Positions 12,154 to 21,153 of a stretch of DNA of 64,000 nucleotides are shown here, one piece after another. Each line of letters begins with the position of its first letter. Within the stretch, counting starts at the first letter, position 1. The notes under the pieces are model-generated. The model saw only the letters and a list, made by a program, of their open reading frames with translations. It had not been told where the DNA came from and did no database searches. A program made the translations under genes and the position numbers. Origin of the DNA: Malus domestica (lineage: Eukaryota > Streptophyta > Magnoliopsida > Rosales > Rosaceae); NCBI RefSeq assembly GCF_042453785.1, contig NC_091661.1, forward strand, positions 32,107,501 through 32,171,500, written 5' to 3'.

Positions 12154-12539
12154 TGTTAGTGCATAAGTGTTTTGCAAGAAATGAACATTGGTCCCTACAA
12201 ATTTAAAAGCTTCGATTAAATGTGAGCTTTGGATCATAGTCCAAGTGTGCATTTCAGATTCATTTAGTTAAGTGATTGTTTTTTCCACATGTAACTATCT
12301 CATAGGGTAGATTGTTTGAATTATTGGATTTTCTTTGATGTAACTGAGAGAGACTCTCATCTCTTTCCTCTCTCTTTGTAACGGTAATATGCTCATTACA
12401 CTTAGTGTGTGAGCTGTGAATGGAATTCAACGATTGTTAGCACCTTCCTTTTCTCTCTGCCATTTTCGAGCAACCTGCAAATCTGCAGGACTCATCCTCA
12501 CAGCCTCCATTGATAAACACTCAAGCTAAAACATACTCA
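12154..12539. mobile_element. Solo LTR, 386 bp, with CTTTG target duplication
   Basis: The segment begins TGTTAGTG and ends CATACTCA, with CTTTG on both flanks (12149-12153 and 12540-12544). The homologous place in unit 2, near 29808-29822, reads straight through as CCTCCTTTGTTTAAC, an empty site. It therefore inserted into unit 1 after the unit duplicated, and the full element later recombined to a solo LTR. No coding domain remains and the family is unknown. Confidence 0.75.
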
Positions 12540-12544
12540 CTTTG

Positions 12545-13182
12545 TATAACAATTGAAAAAAATTAATATCAATTTCTTTTATGAGATAATAACGAATTTG
12601 TATGTAAGTCACAGAACTCAGAACTGCAGTAGGAGACACAGCTATTAAGGTGAATAGATCACAATATTACGATGGCATTTCAAAAACAAACCAGGGATAT
12701 AGTTATTACCATAGGAAAACTGGTAGACGCTACATCAAACACATAAAAGTTTTTCCAGTCTAGGCACGTACCTAAATTAATTCCCCTGCTCCCTCTCTCT
12801 AGCATAATTGACAGCTTAATGCAAAAAAAATTAATTTGATCAATTTATTAGCAGTGGTGCTGAATATGTTAGTATATAATTAAAGTTAAACTTGCAGGTC
12901 TGGGCTTTTTTGGCTTATTGATGTCGTCTGGGATCACTGGGGTTTATTCCAGTGTGAAAGACGGAAGTTCTTTAATCTCAAAGCCAGGTTCTTCCAGCAA
13001 AATGGAGGGTTATTGTTAAAGCAGCATATTGCTTCACATATTTCTTTGATGGTGTTCTGAAGATAAGGCCAAGTAAATTTTAATTTTAGTACGAATACAA
13101 AGCGCATTGATCATCATATTTCTTTGATGGAAACTTTTCCTCTTGTTCTTGAGTCGTTGATCGCCACCAAATAGGCGACAAT
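12545..13182. other. Laccase A downstream flank, no gene seen
   Basis: Positions 12550-12765 are homologous to 29820-29990 in unit 2. The rest, to about 13182, is unit-specific and ends at the edge of a MULE-type element. I see no coding frame that holds between the two copies. Confidence 0.5.
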
Positions 13183-13792
13183 CTACGAAGCACGGACATG
13201 CCAACTTAAGAGCGTATCCCGTATCAGATACGGTATGGGATACGATACGCACCCGATATGTGCCAATACGCTCTGGATACGTATCTGAATGTATCCGTTG
13301 ACCAGTGGACATCTGGATACGTCGTCGATACGCTTTTGATACGCGAATCCGACATTTTGAATACGCAACAAAAGCACCTTGACGATGAAATGATCTAACC
13401 AGAGGAGGGGGAGAGAGCGGGAGGGGGAGAGAGAGAGAGCTCTGTGAAGAAGAGTGTCAAAACGGTGAGATCTGCAATTGGAAAGAAGGCGACGGCGGCA
13501 GATTCTATTGTGCTAGATACTTAAGGTTTTTTTGAAGTCATGTGATATTTTCTTTTCAAACCAGGGCTTCCGTTTTATGAGAAAATAAGGCCATATATTT
13601 ATATTTATATTAGAAAATGATGCATATTTTTTAGCATCCATGCCGTATATATTTATATACAACTATTAATATATATATATATATATTAATATACATCAAT
13701 GTATATTTTTAATTAACGTATCCACGCCGTATTGTATCTTAATATTTAGAAAATAGCCGTATCACCGTATTCGTATCCGTATCCGTGCTACA
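13183..13792. mobile_element. Non-autonomous Mutator-like element, about 610 bp
   Basis: The two ends are imperfect inverted repeats. The left begins near CTACGAAGCACGGACA, and the right reversed reads ATGTAGCACGGATACGG. Both are flanked by TAGGCGACAAT (13172-13182 and 13793-13803), a target duplication of about 9-11 bp as expected for Mutator-like transposases. The ends are rich in degenerate GATACG/CGTATC words, and a GAGAG run and a TA run lie inside. No transposase is encoded. It sits about 120 bp downstream of the laccase A stop codon, and unit 2 lacks it. Confidence 0.65.
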
Positions 13793-13918
13793 TAGGCGAC
13801 AATACAAAACCTGTTAAATTCTACTGACATATATATCCGGAATAGAAGGGACTAACTACATGCTGTCCCAATTTATTGTCATGAACATTGACCCAGCTTG
13901 AAAGCTTTATAAAAATTG

Positions 13919-16410
13919 TTAGCACGGAGGCATTCCTTGTGGCGGAGGTGAAATTTGTGCTCCTGGGCCCTTTCCATTTTTCACTATGAATGTCACGTCC
14001 ATGCCCCATGACATATGCCGATCGATATGACAGTGCATAAACCAAACGCCTACACACAACGACAACAACAACAACAATTTGTCATATGATCTAATCATTA
14101 ATTAATATAACTAATTCGAGGCGGTTAACTAAAATTGGAAACTGAAAACTCATATGGTAATTATTAAACGGCCCCTTAGATAATATCTTTACTAGAGATG
14201 ACTAACGTCTTTATTAGTTACGTACCAGGATTGTTTGCTTTGAATCTAATGGTAGTCCAACCATTTACAGGAACAGCGATGGTGTTCTGAAGAGGAGGAT
14301 CAACAAGATTATACGTCAAAGGGTCCTTGTCCTTGTCAAAATTCCCCAATCCCCATCCCACAACGTAGAAACTGAATCCATGTAGATGCATCGGATGGTC
14401 ATCACCTGCCACTATATTTGTCCCCTGAAACACTATCTCCACCGTTGAGTTGTACTCCAGTATCTTCACCTCTGTCGCTCGCTTCGTTGGGAGTAGGTAC
14501 AACGGCAAGTTCGGAGCTGTAAAATTAAATAGCAAGGGAGGGAAATTTGGAAAGCGAGTTCCAAATACCCCATTCACATGGTAATAGTAAGCTTGCAATA
14601 TGTCAATGGTGGGGTTGACAAAGCTAATGTTGTTGACACTGGCGGCAAAACGAGTCCCATTAGGCCCAGCACATGAATTATTCGGGCAGGGTAGTAAGTT
14701 GACGGAGATTGTAAAGAACAAAGGAGTTGTAATCATTTGTGGCACGTCAACGGGGTGGTTTTTATCAGCCAAGCTTTTGAGTTTACTGGTAAAGTGAACC
14801 GATGCGTTGGTGTTGTTATGGGAAGGAATATTAGGCAAAGAAGTAGGAGATGAACTAAAATTTCCGTGGTATTGGAGTATGGCAGTGGCGGTTGTGTTGT
14901 CGGTGGGAATCCCAACCCCGCCAACGTAGGCTTTTGCAGCAATGTAGTAGTTATTGGGGATTTGGTCGGCATTTAACAAGAGGTCAATGGTTTGGCCGGG
15001 AGATATGGTCACATAATCTGTTGAAAATGGCTTGGTGTAGCTAGCATCTGAGCCTACAACCGTGACGTTGTGATTAGCAATGGCGAAAAACGTCATCACT
15101 TGCACGGCGGAGTTGATTAATCTGAGCAGGTAGGTTTTGCCGTAATCAACTTTGAGCTTAAATGTGTCTGGTTTTGAGCAAGGATAGAGATCGCCGGGTT
15201 GACCATTGATGAGGAAAGCATTTGAAGCATTAGCGTCCGCTCCGCTTTGAATGGTTTCATTGTAAAGTTGTCCGATATCTTCCTTCCACCACTCTCCTAG
15301 AATTTTCAAATCAACAATTTGCAGAAAAGTTAGGATTGTAATTTGGAAATGTTTATATAGAAATCACTATGCTCATAAGGTCAGAAATCTCTGCAATTGA
15401 ATAGTGAAAATTTTAATGAAAATGCAAGTAGAAAATGCCCGAAAAAACCTTTTAACTTTAGCTGTCACAAGCGTTTTTAGTTATTTGAAAGTGTTTTTAT
15501 TTATTTGAAAGCGCTTTAATCTATTCTATAAGTGCTTTGTGGAACTGACGTTTGAATTGATTTGCATACCCAAGATGATTGGAAATTCAGCGTGAGGTTT
15601 GGGAAAAGGGTAAGTGGCTCCCTTCTTGGGGTATATGACTATAGCACCGTGGACGGTGGCTCGATCCCACTGGCTGTGAGCATGCCACCATAGAGTCCCT
15701 TCCTCTGAGGAAAATATAATGGTTTGGGTAAACCTGGCTCCTGGTTGAATAGGACATTGCGTGATGTAATCAGGACCGTCTGACCATGGATTCCTCAGTT
15801 GCTTAACTCCATGCCTGAAATAGATGGTTCAGAGTTGTAGAATCATATCATGAATTTATGTAAAAGCCGGATGAGACTACATGCACTGTATAAAGTTGAT
15901 TAATTACCAGTGGATGGTAATGTTACGATTGCCCTTGTTATAGATATCCACTACGATAGTATCTCCAGCATGAACATACAACGTTGGTCCGGGAAACTGG
16001 CCGTTTACAGTCAAGATGTTCTTTGTGCTACACAGTCGTTTGTATGGAGTTTCTTCCACCTAAAATTGATTTTTACAAACAACAGAAGCTATTCATTAAT
16101 ATCCTTGAAATCACAGATATGTGTGTATGCGTATATGTGTGTATATATATGCATTTTAAGTTAACATACTATAGTCGGAAAATGGAAAGGGATTATTAAA
16201 AAAATCAATTCAATTATCAGTTACATCATATGGTCTACAAAATAAATAAATTGTCACTCATGCAATTCATACATCTGCATCAGAATTCAGAACTGAACTG
16301 GAGTTAATTACCACAAAAGTGTAGCGAGGAGGCGAAGCTTGGCAATGGAAGATGCCAACAGTAGCTAATAACAAGCCGACTACAAGTTTCAAGCTAATTA
16401 AAATCTTCAT
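13919..16410 (-). CDS. Laccase A (multicopper oxidase), 565 aa, five exons
   Basis: This is a secreted p-diphenol:oxygen oxidoreductase that couples one-electron oxidation of phenols or monolignols in the cell wall to reduction of O2 to water. Exons are 16410-16312, 16059-15908, 15814-15570, 15296-14226 and 14049-13919, all GT-AG, summing to 1,698 nt. Residues 1 to about 24 form a signal peptide. Copper ligands are intact: HWHG at 83-86, WWHAHSQW with His128/130, HPMHLHG at 466-472 and [12 protein letters not shown] from 528, with Met539 at the axial T1 position. Length and exon layout are normal for the family, and many NxS/T sites fit a glycoprotein. It resembles the LAC14/LAC15-type clade, but I cannot assign the isoform. 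A TATATAA box lies 96 bp upstream of the ATG. It is a tandem paralogue of 30489-32847, about 88% identical over the large exon. Confidence 0.93.
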
Positions 16411-16505
16411 GCTGATCGACGACGATATTGATTATTCCTTTCCTATGTCTTTAACAGATGTAGTTCGCATGATAAGTTGAGGATGGACACACACACACAC
16501 ACACA

Positions 16506-16512
16506 TTATATA
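16506..16512 (-). promoter_or_regulatory. TATA box of laccase A
   Basis: On the minus strand this reads TATATAA, 96 bp upstream of the start codon, next to a (CA)n run at 16489-16504. Distance and sequence fit a plant core promoter. The equivalent region of laccase B has a TA run instead and is split by an insertion. Confidence 0.6.
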
Positions 16513-16607
16513 TAAGAGATAAAAGCACAGGAGCCTATTGTACGTAATCGAAAATTAAGTAATTTACTGGTGAAGTTTAAGGTTAACAGTGGATGCTATG
16601 GTAAGCA

Positions 16608-17080
16608 CGTTCTAAAAATCTCCACCTAGGCGTTAGGCGACTGGTCACCATCCCGATTAATTCCTTGACGTTTGAAAATTAAGAAATGACGCTACCTACT
16701 TAGGCATCCGTTTAGTCCACCTAGACAGGAGCCTAGACCGCCTATACCTATCTAGGCATCAGCATATGTTGCAACTCTTACTTGGATTGAAAATTGATAA
16801 CTTACAATTTGCATTTTATTTTGTTTCATAAATGTAAGAGACTTGTTGAATACGATGAGCAATCATTATACATTTGTTCCTCATGTTTTTAATATGTTAT
16901 AAAATTGTATAATCTATATATCATTTTATTTTGCAATTTATGTATTACAATACAATTATGCATGTTTTTAAGTAAATAAACACTTATTAATACAAGATAT
17001 AATAAATTCAATTAAATCTGCTTAGTCTGTCTAGGTCCCAACCCACAACTCAACTAGCGTCTAACATCTTTTAAAACCTT
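16608..17080. mobile_element. MITE in the laccase A promoter, about 470 bp
   Basis: The left end begins GTTCTAAAAATCTCC and the right end read in reverse begins GGTTTTAAAAGATG. CACCTAGGCGTTAGGCG and further CCTAGG-type words lie just inside. A diverged copy occupies the same place upstream of laccase B (33477-33905), so it inserted before the duplication. It has no coding capacity. I recall CCTAGGCG-rich MITEs of this kind as common in Rosaceae. Confidence 0.55.
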
Positions 17081-17429
17081 AATGCTAAGTAAGAAGTGTT
17101 CATAAAACATTGTCCTTAATATCGCCACTATTTTGGTATCCAAATATTCAGAGGGAGGGTGAAAGGATCTAAAACTAAGAAGTAGCTAGCACTCCTCCTT
17201 CCACCTCCCTCAATCCTCCTCCTCACGCCGTCATGCGTGAATCGCGATTACTAAATAAATTAATATTATAATTATTTTTGTAGCTTTTTTCAACCTTTCT
17301 ATTTTTTTTATCAGTGAGAAAGGTCAGCTTTCACCTAATTAATACAGTCTAATCAGAATTCCTTCATTTCCAATCTAAAGTAATTGAACTCAACTAAAAC
17401 AAAAGAAAAAATGAACGTTTTGTTGGCTG

Positions 17430-19545
17430 TCGGTTGCTAGTCAGCTTCCATGCCACCTCGCAAAACCCAAAAGGTGTTTCCTTTATTCCCCACCCCCCAC
17501 CCCCAATAATTTTTCGTTTCATGCCGTCACAGATTTTTTGGTGCCGTCACAGATCTTTTCGTTTCATGCCTGTCACAGACAATTTACTTTGCTTCTACTT
17601 TTATATTTCTGGTGCTTAGAGCTTCAGGAAATTAACTTGCATAATTAACACTCAATGAAGATCTTATACGTCCAAATTAAACCTGATAACGAAATTTGAG
17701 GAATTAACACAACATGCAGATAGGATTCTGCCTTTCATCTGTTCAGTTAATTGCGATGTAAGCTTTGGGATCAACCCAAAACAAAAATTGTAACAAGGGA
17801 AGGTCAATTGTTGTGCGTATGGAGTTAGGTAATGAACCAAACAAACACAATACCCACTTCAAGGCTTCTACTCCAATGGTTATGAACTTATGAGAGATCA
17901 AAGATCAATAAGGTCGAAGGACATCGGACATTTTTCCATAAAGAAAATATTCTCTCTTGCAACCATTTCATAGTTCTAATAACATCACCCAATTAATAAA
18001 TAGATTCCACGTGTTTAAAAGGTGAACCATAGATCCAATAAAAACTTCTCACATCATATAATGGTTAAAAGAGAGAATAATAGTCGGATCTTGCATATTA
18101 AGGGATTTTATCACTTTCTTTTTTTGTAACATAAGGGGGTGGATCACCTAAAAAACTAGCTCGAAGAGTTATTACATATAGTTTGAGTTCTAAGGACTCC
18201 CATCATATCATTAAATTACCGAGTTTCAATACAATCAGGAGGATTCTCAAAAAAAGGTACCCAAGATTTAGATTATAGCTTCAAGTGACATTACCATCTA
18301 TCACCATGTTCTTCTCCTGGTAGACATGCACTAATTTGCATTTGACTATACGTGTCATAAGTTGTTTGCAATGATCAATGATGTTGGCGAGAAATGAAAG
18401 CTGGTATCAATCATATCATTAATTAAAGGCTAAATAGCCAAAATAGTCCCTGGGATTTGCATAACTCATCACTTTGGTCCCTAACATTTCAAATCGATAA
18501 AAGTGATCCTTGAGATTGTCCATCATCCATCATTTTGGTCATTCCGTTAAGTGTCCTGGAGCTCTTGGCCTGAAGTTTGGGCAATTTTTAAAGCTTCGTA
18601 ACTCAATTGTTTCTTAACCAAATTCGACCCATAATATATCAAAATGAAGATAGGAAAGTGTAGAATAATATTATACCTATTTGGAAGCTAATGGCTGCCG
18701 GAGATGGCCTGAAAATAACCTCAAAGTTGACTGGTCTAAGGGAAAACTGGAAAACTCACCGGAAACTGGGTAAACTTTAAACGTTCATAACTTCTTTAAT
18801 ACTCAACGAAATCAAGTTATTCAAAAACAAAAATCATACTTCTCAACAAGATGAAGAGAATTTTATCTTTTTGGACGGTTAAATTGCCTTGGTTTGGCCA
18901 GAAAATGGCTCAAAAGTGGCTAACTTGAGACCAAGACAGCCACTTTCGAGCCGTTTTCCTGCAAAACAACGCCGATTTAGCCGTAAAAAAAGATACCATT
19001 CTCTTCCTCTCGTCGAGAAGTATGATTTTCGTTTTTGAATCACTTGATTTCGTTAAGTATTGAAGAAGTTATGAACGTTTAAAGTTTACCCAGTTTCCGG
19101 TGAGTTTTCAAGTTTTTCCTCGGATCAGTCAAATTTGAGGCTATTTTTGCAGTTATTTATGACAACCATTGGGCTTCCAAATAGGTATAATCTTATTCTA
19201 CACTTTCCTATCTTCATTTTGATATATTATGAGTCGAATTTGATTAAGAAATGATTGAGTTACGAAATTTTGAAAATTGCCCAAACTTCCGGCCAAGAGC
19301 TCTGGGACACTTAACGGAGTTTTTAACGGAATGACCAAAATGATGGATGGTGGACAATCTCAGTGACTACTTTTATCGATTTGAAATGTTAAGGACAAAA
19401 GTGATGAGTTATGCAAATCTCAGAAACTATTTTAACTATTTAACCTTAATTAAATTAACACTTGAGCCGAATCCATCTTCACTCATGTTTTTGAAATGCT
19501 CTTGTTACTGCTAGTAACTGCTAGTTCCCGTCCAAAATATGGACC
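17430..19545. repeat. Laccase-HRD1 spacer, copy 2
   Basis: This copy is colinear with 34800-35700 and with pieces of 1150-3190. Shared landmarks are ACAATTTACTTTGCTTCTAC near 17579, the CCTGATAACGAAATTTGA word near 17682, and the RNase H-like remnant. It carries the 1,018-bp foldback at 18428-19445 that the other copies lack. Apart from the RNase H remnant I see no coding sequence. Confidence 0.75.
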
Positions 19546-19640
19546 CCAAATTTGAGCATCAACCACATGTGCCCAAGTTGACAAAAGAACCTGTCAAGCC
19601 CATTATCGGTGTTATCTCATTCCGTACGTATATGTCCTTC
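18200..19640 (-). pseudogene. RNase H-like (RVT_3) domain remnant, split by a foldback element
   Basis: Positions 18200-18418 and about 19455-19640 are the diverged counterpart of the open frame at 35413-35787, which reads like the RVT_3-type RNase H domain. In this copy the frame is decayed and the foldback sits inside it. The domain family belongs to plant LINEs and to LINE-derived host paralogues. I cannot tell whether the ancestor was a LINE or a host gene. Confidence 0.45.
18428..19445. mobile_element. Foldback element, 1,018 bp, 9-bp target duplication
   Basis: The element is almost wholly one inverted repeat. The left arm starts GGCTAAATAGCC and the right arm read in reverse starts GGTTAAATAGTT, and the arms stay alignable for roughly 490-500 bp each around a short centre near 18930-18950. 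TTAATTAAA flanks both sides (18419-18427 and 19446-19454). A perfect 9-bp duplication points to mobilisation by a Mutator-like transposase. The homologous spacer near 35627-35640 has a single TTAATTAAA, the unoccupied site. No transposase is encoded. Confidence 0.85.
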
Positions 19641-20390
19641 GGCATTGATTCGTGAACCATCACTTTAAGTGTCCCATTTAAATTATAAAGATCTAGAGGG
19701 CGTTAAATAGGAGCATATTATTATTTTACGATTTTTAATTTTCAATATATTTTTTTTTACCCCATTTAAATTATAAAGATCTAGAGGGCGTTAAATAGGA
19801 GCATATTATTATTTTTCGATTTTTAATTTTCAATACATTTTTTTTGAAAAAAAAAAAAACAAGCCACATCCCGCTTTTAACAAAAAATGAAGAAGAAAGG
19901 GTCTCCTAGCCGGATAGAAGGTTGTTTTTCTTGGAAGCGTTACAAATCGTTGAGAAATTTTTTATTATGGCGGGAACATGAGTGATACACCACGTATTCT
20001 TATATAAGTGGTGAAAAAAATTAATTTCGTAAGTTATTAACTTTTTAACACACATATCTCATCATTTGTATAGTGACATATAGTGTACCATCCTGTACAC
20101 CGGTCACACTAAAAATCTCTCAAGATCACTCCTTTCCATGGGGTTTGAATTAATAAAGAAGAAGCCGATAGGGTACATAGCTGCAGCATTACAAGTTCTA
20201 CACAATTCTACCATTCACGATCGTTTATTGGCAAGTGTTATAAGTACAAAATGATAAATTTCTTTTCCAAAAAGATGCAGAGAGTTAGCTTATACAATAA
20301 TATGCTCAAAACTCAAACTCAAGTTATTCATCCATCCCTGAACTAATTTCCTCATCCCTTGTTATCCACATAAATTTTATATTCCAATTA
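19546..20390. repeat. HRD1 3'-flank block, copy 2
   Basis: This block is nearly identical to 26358-27154 and related to 3773-4369 and 35700-36361. The word GAGGGCGTTAAATAGGAGCA occurs twice here (near 19696 and 19787), through a local duplication of about 90 bp. Unlike the other copies it is not followed by HRD1 exons; homology is lost near 20375. With the block at 26358 it forms direct repeats around Copia 2 and its flanks. Confidence 0.75.
19951..20123. mobile_element. Small TIR element (MITE), about 175 bp
   Basis: The ends TGAGAAATTTTTTATTATGG and, in reverse, TTGAGAGATTTTTAGTGTGA are imperfect inverted repeats. The same element sits in the 26.4-kb copy (26711-26889). The related block at 3.9 kb reads through the position without it, which supports insertion. 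A fuller, rearranged relative is at about 28070-28550. Confidence 0.5.
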
Positions 20391-20718
20391 TGCCTTAAAG
20401 AAAAGATGGGTGTAGAAAGATAGTATCAACTGGGGAATGGGTGAGTTGAAATGGCCTTGAGAGCCACAATTGGTGGCTGGGTGGGTTGCCGGAATTCAGA
20501 AAAGGTATTGCCGGAGGGTGGAGAACTAAAAAGGTGAAACTGAATGGAAGGCATGACCAATCCACGACGCAGATTGCGACAACCTAACGACGCAGCCGCT
20601 CTTGAAGGTTTGGCGACTTCACCACGGTGCTCGTGATGACCCATCCCTACCCCCACTACGTCGCTGGCGACGATTCAACTACCTTGCTCCCAATATCCGA
20701 CGAGAGAGGTACTAGTAA
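20391..20718. other. Unit-2 flank of Copia 2, no gene seen
   Basis: A GC-richer patch at 20426-20720 contains GGGTGAGTTGAAATGGCC...GAGAGCCACAATT. A second copy of that word lies beyond Copia 2 near 25781-25815, so it marks a local duplication. The minus-strand open frame at 20426-20656 shows no domain that I recognise. Confidence 0.4.
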
Positions 20719-20723
20719 CCATG

Positions 20724-21025
20724 TGTTAAAAGTAATGAGTATGTTTTCCTTGATTTAAGGGAGATAAGTATGTTTTCCTTGATTTAAGGGAAATGATTTA
20801 AGGCTTAGACTAGGCTAGGTAGTATAATTAGTAATGAGTATAAGGCTAGTTTGCTTTTGCTTTTCTTAGTCTTTGTCGACTACTTTCTTTCTTCTTTTTT
20901 CTGTCAGCTGTTTTTCAGCTTTCTTTCTTCTCTCTTTCTTTCTACCTCTTTCCTCATATATACCCGAACCATTGTACATTGAACCTATGAAAAATATATC
21001 ACAAATTAAAGCTATAATTTCTATA
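20724..21025 (+). repeat. 5' LTR of Copia 2
   Basis: This direct repeat of 25423-25695 starts TGTTAAAAG and ends TTTCTATA. It carries two tandem copies of a 29-bp word containing GTATGTTTTCCTTGATTTA where the 3' LTR has one. A TATATA box lies near 20956. Confidence 0.93.
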
Positions 21026-21026
21026 T

Positions 21027-21153
21027 GGTATCAGAGCAGGTTCTTTTGTAACCTGTCTCTGCCATTCTTGCTGCTGCGATTTTTTCTTTCTTTCAAAAAA
21101 TCGCAGCAGCAAGAATGGCAGAGACATGTTACAAAAGAACCTGCTCTGATACC
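21027..21153 (+). repeat. 59-bp-arm perfect-type hairpin over primer site and gag start
   Basis: The left arm 21027-21085 and right arm 21095-21153 are reverse complements with a single mismatch, around the 9-nt loop CTTTCTTTC. The left arm begins in the tRNA primer site and the right arm contains the ATG at 21115 at which the gag frame opens. Leaders of Copia elements do not normally have such a structure, so one arm is probably an inverted copy of the other. Confidence 0.93.

Noticed and set aside
15060-15130. miR397 target site in the laccases
   Set aside because: The usual site lies over the LRLINAALN-type codons. Here the protein reads LRLINSAVQ, and the DNA matches the miRNA complement only in its first few bases, with many mismatches in the centre.
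16489-16504. (CA)n run as an origin of unusual regulation in laccase A
   Set aside because: A short microsatellite next to a TATA box is common. Laccase B has (TA)n at the same place, so it is variable and not a conserved site.
20426-20656. Minus-strand open frame of 76 aa beside Copia 2
   Set aside because: No recognisable domain, and the partly duplicated sequence near 25781 does not keep the frame.
21026-21040. tRNA-like TGGTATCAGAGC as part of a tRNA gene
   Set aside because: It is the primer binding site of a Copia element; there is no cloverleaf around it.
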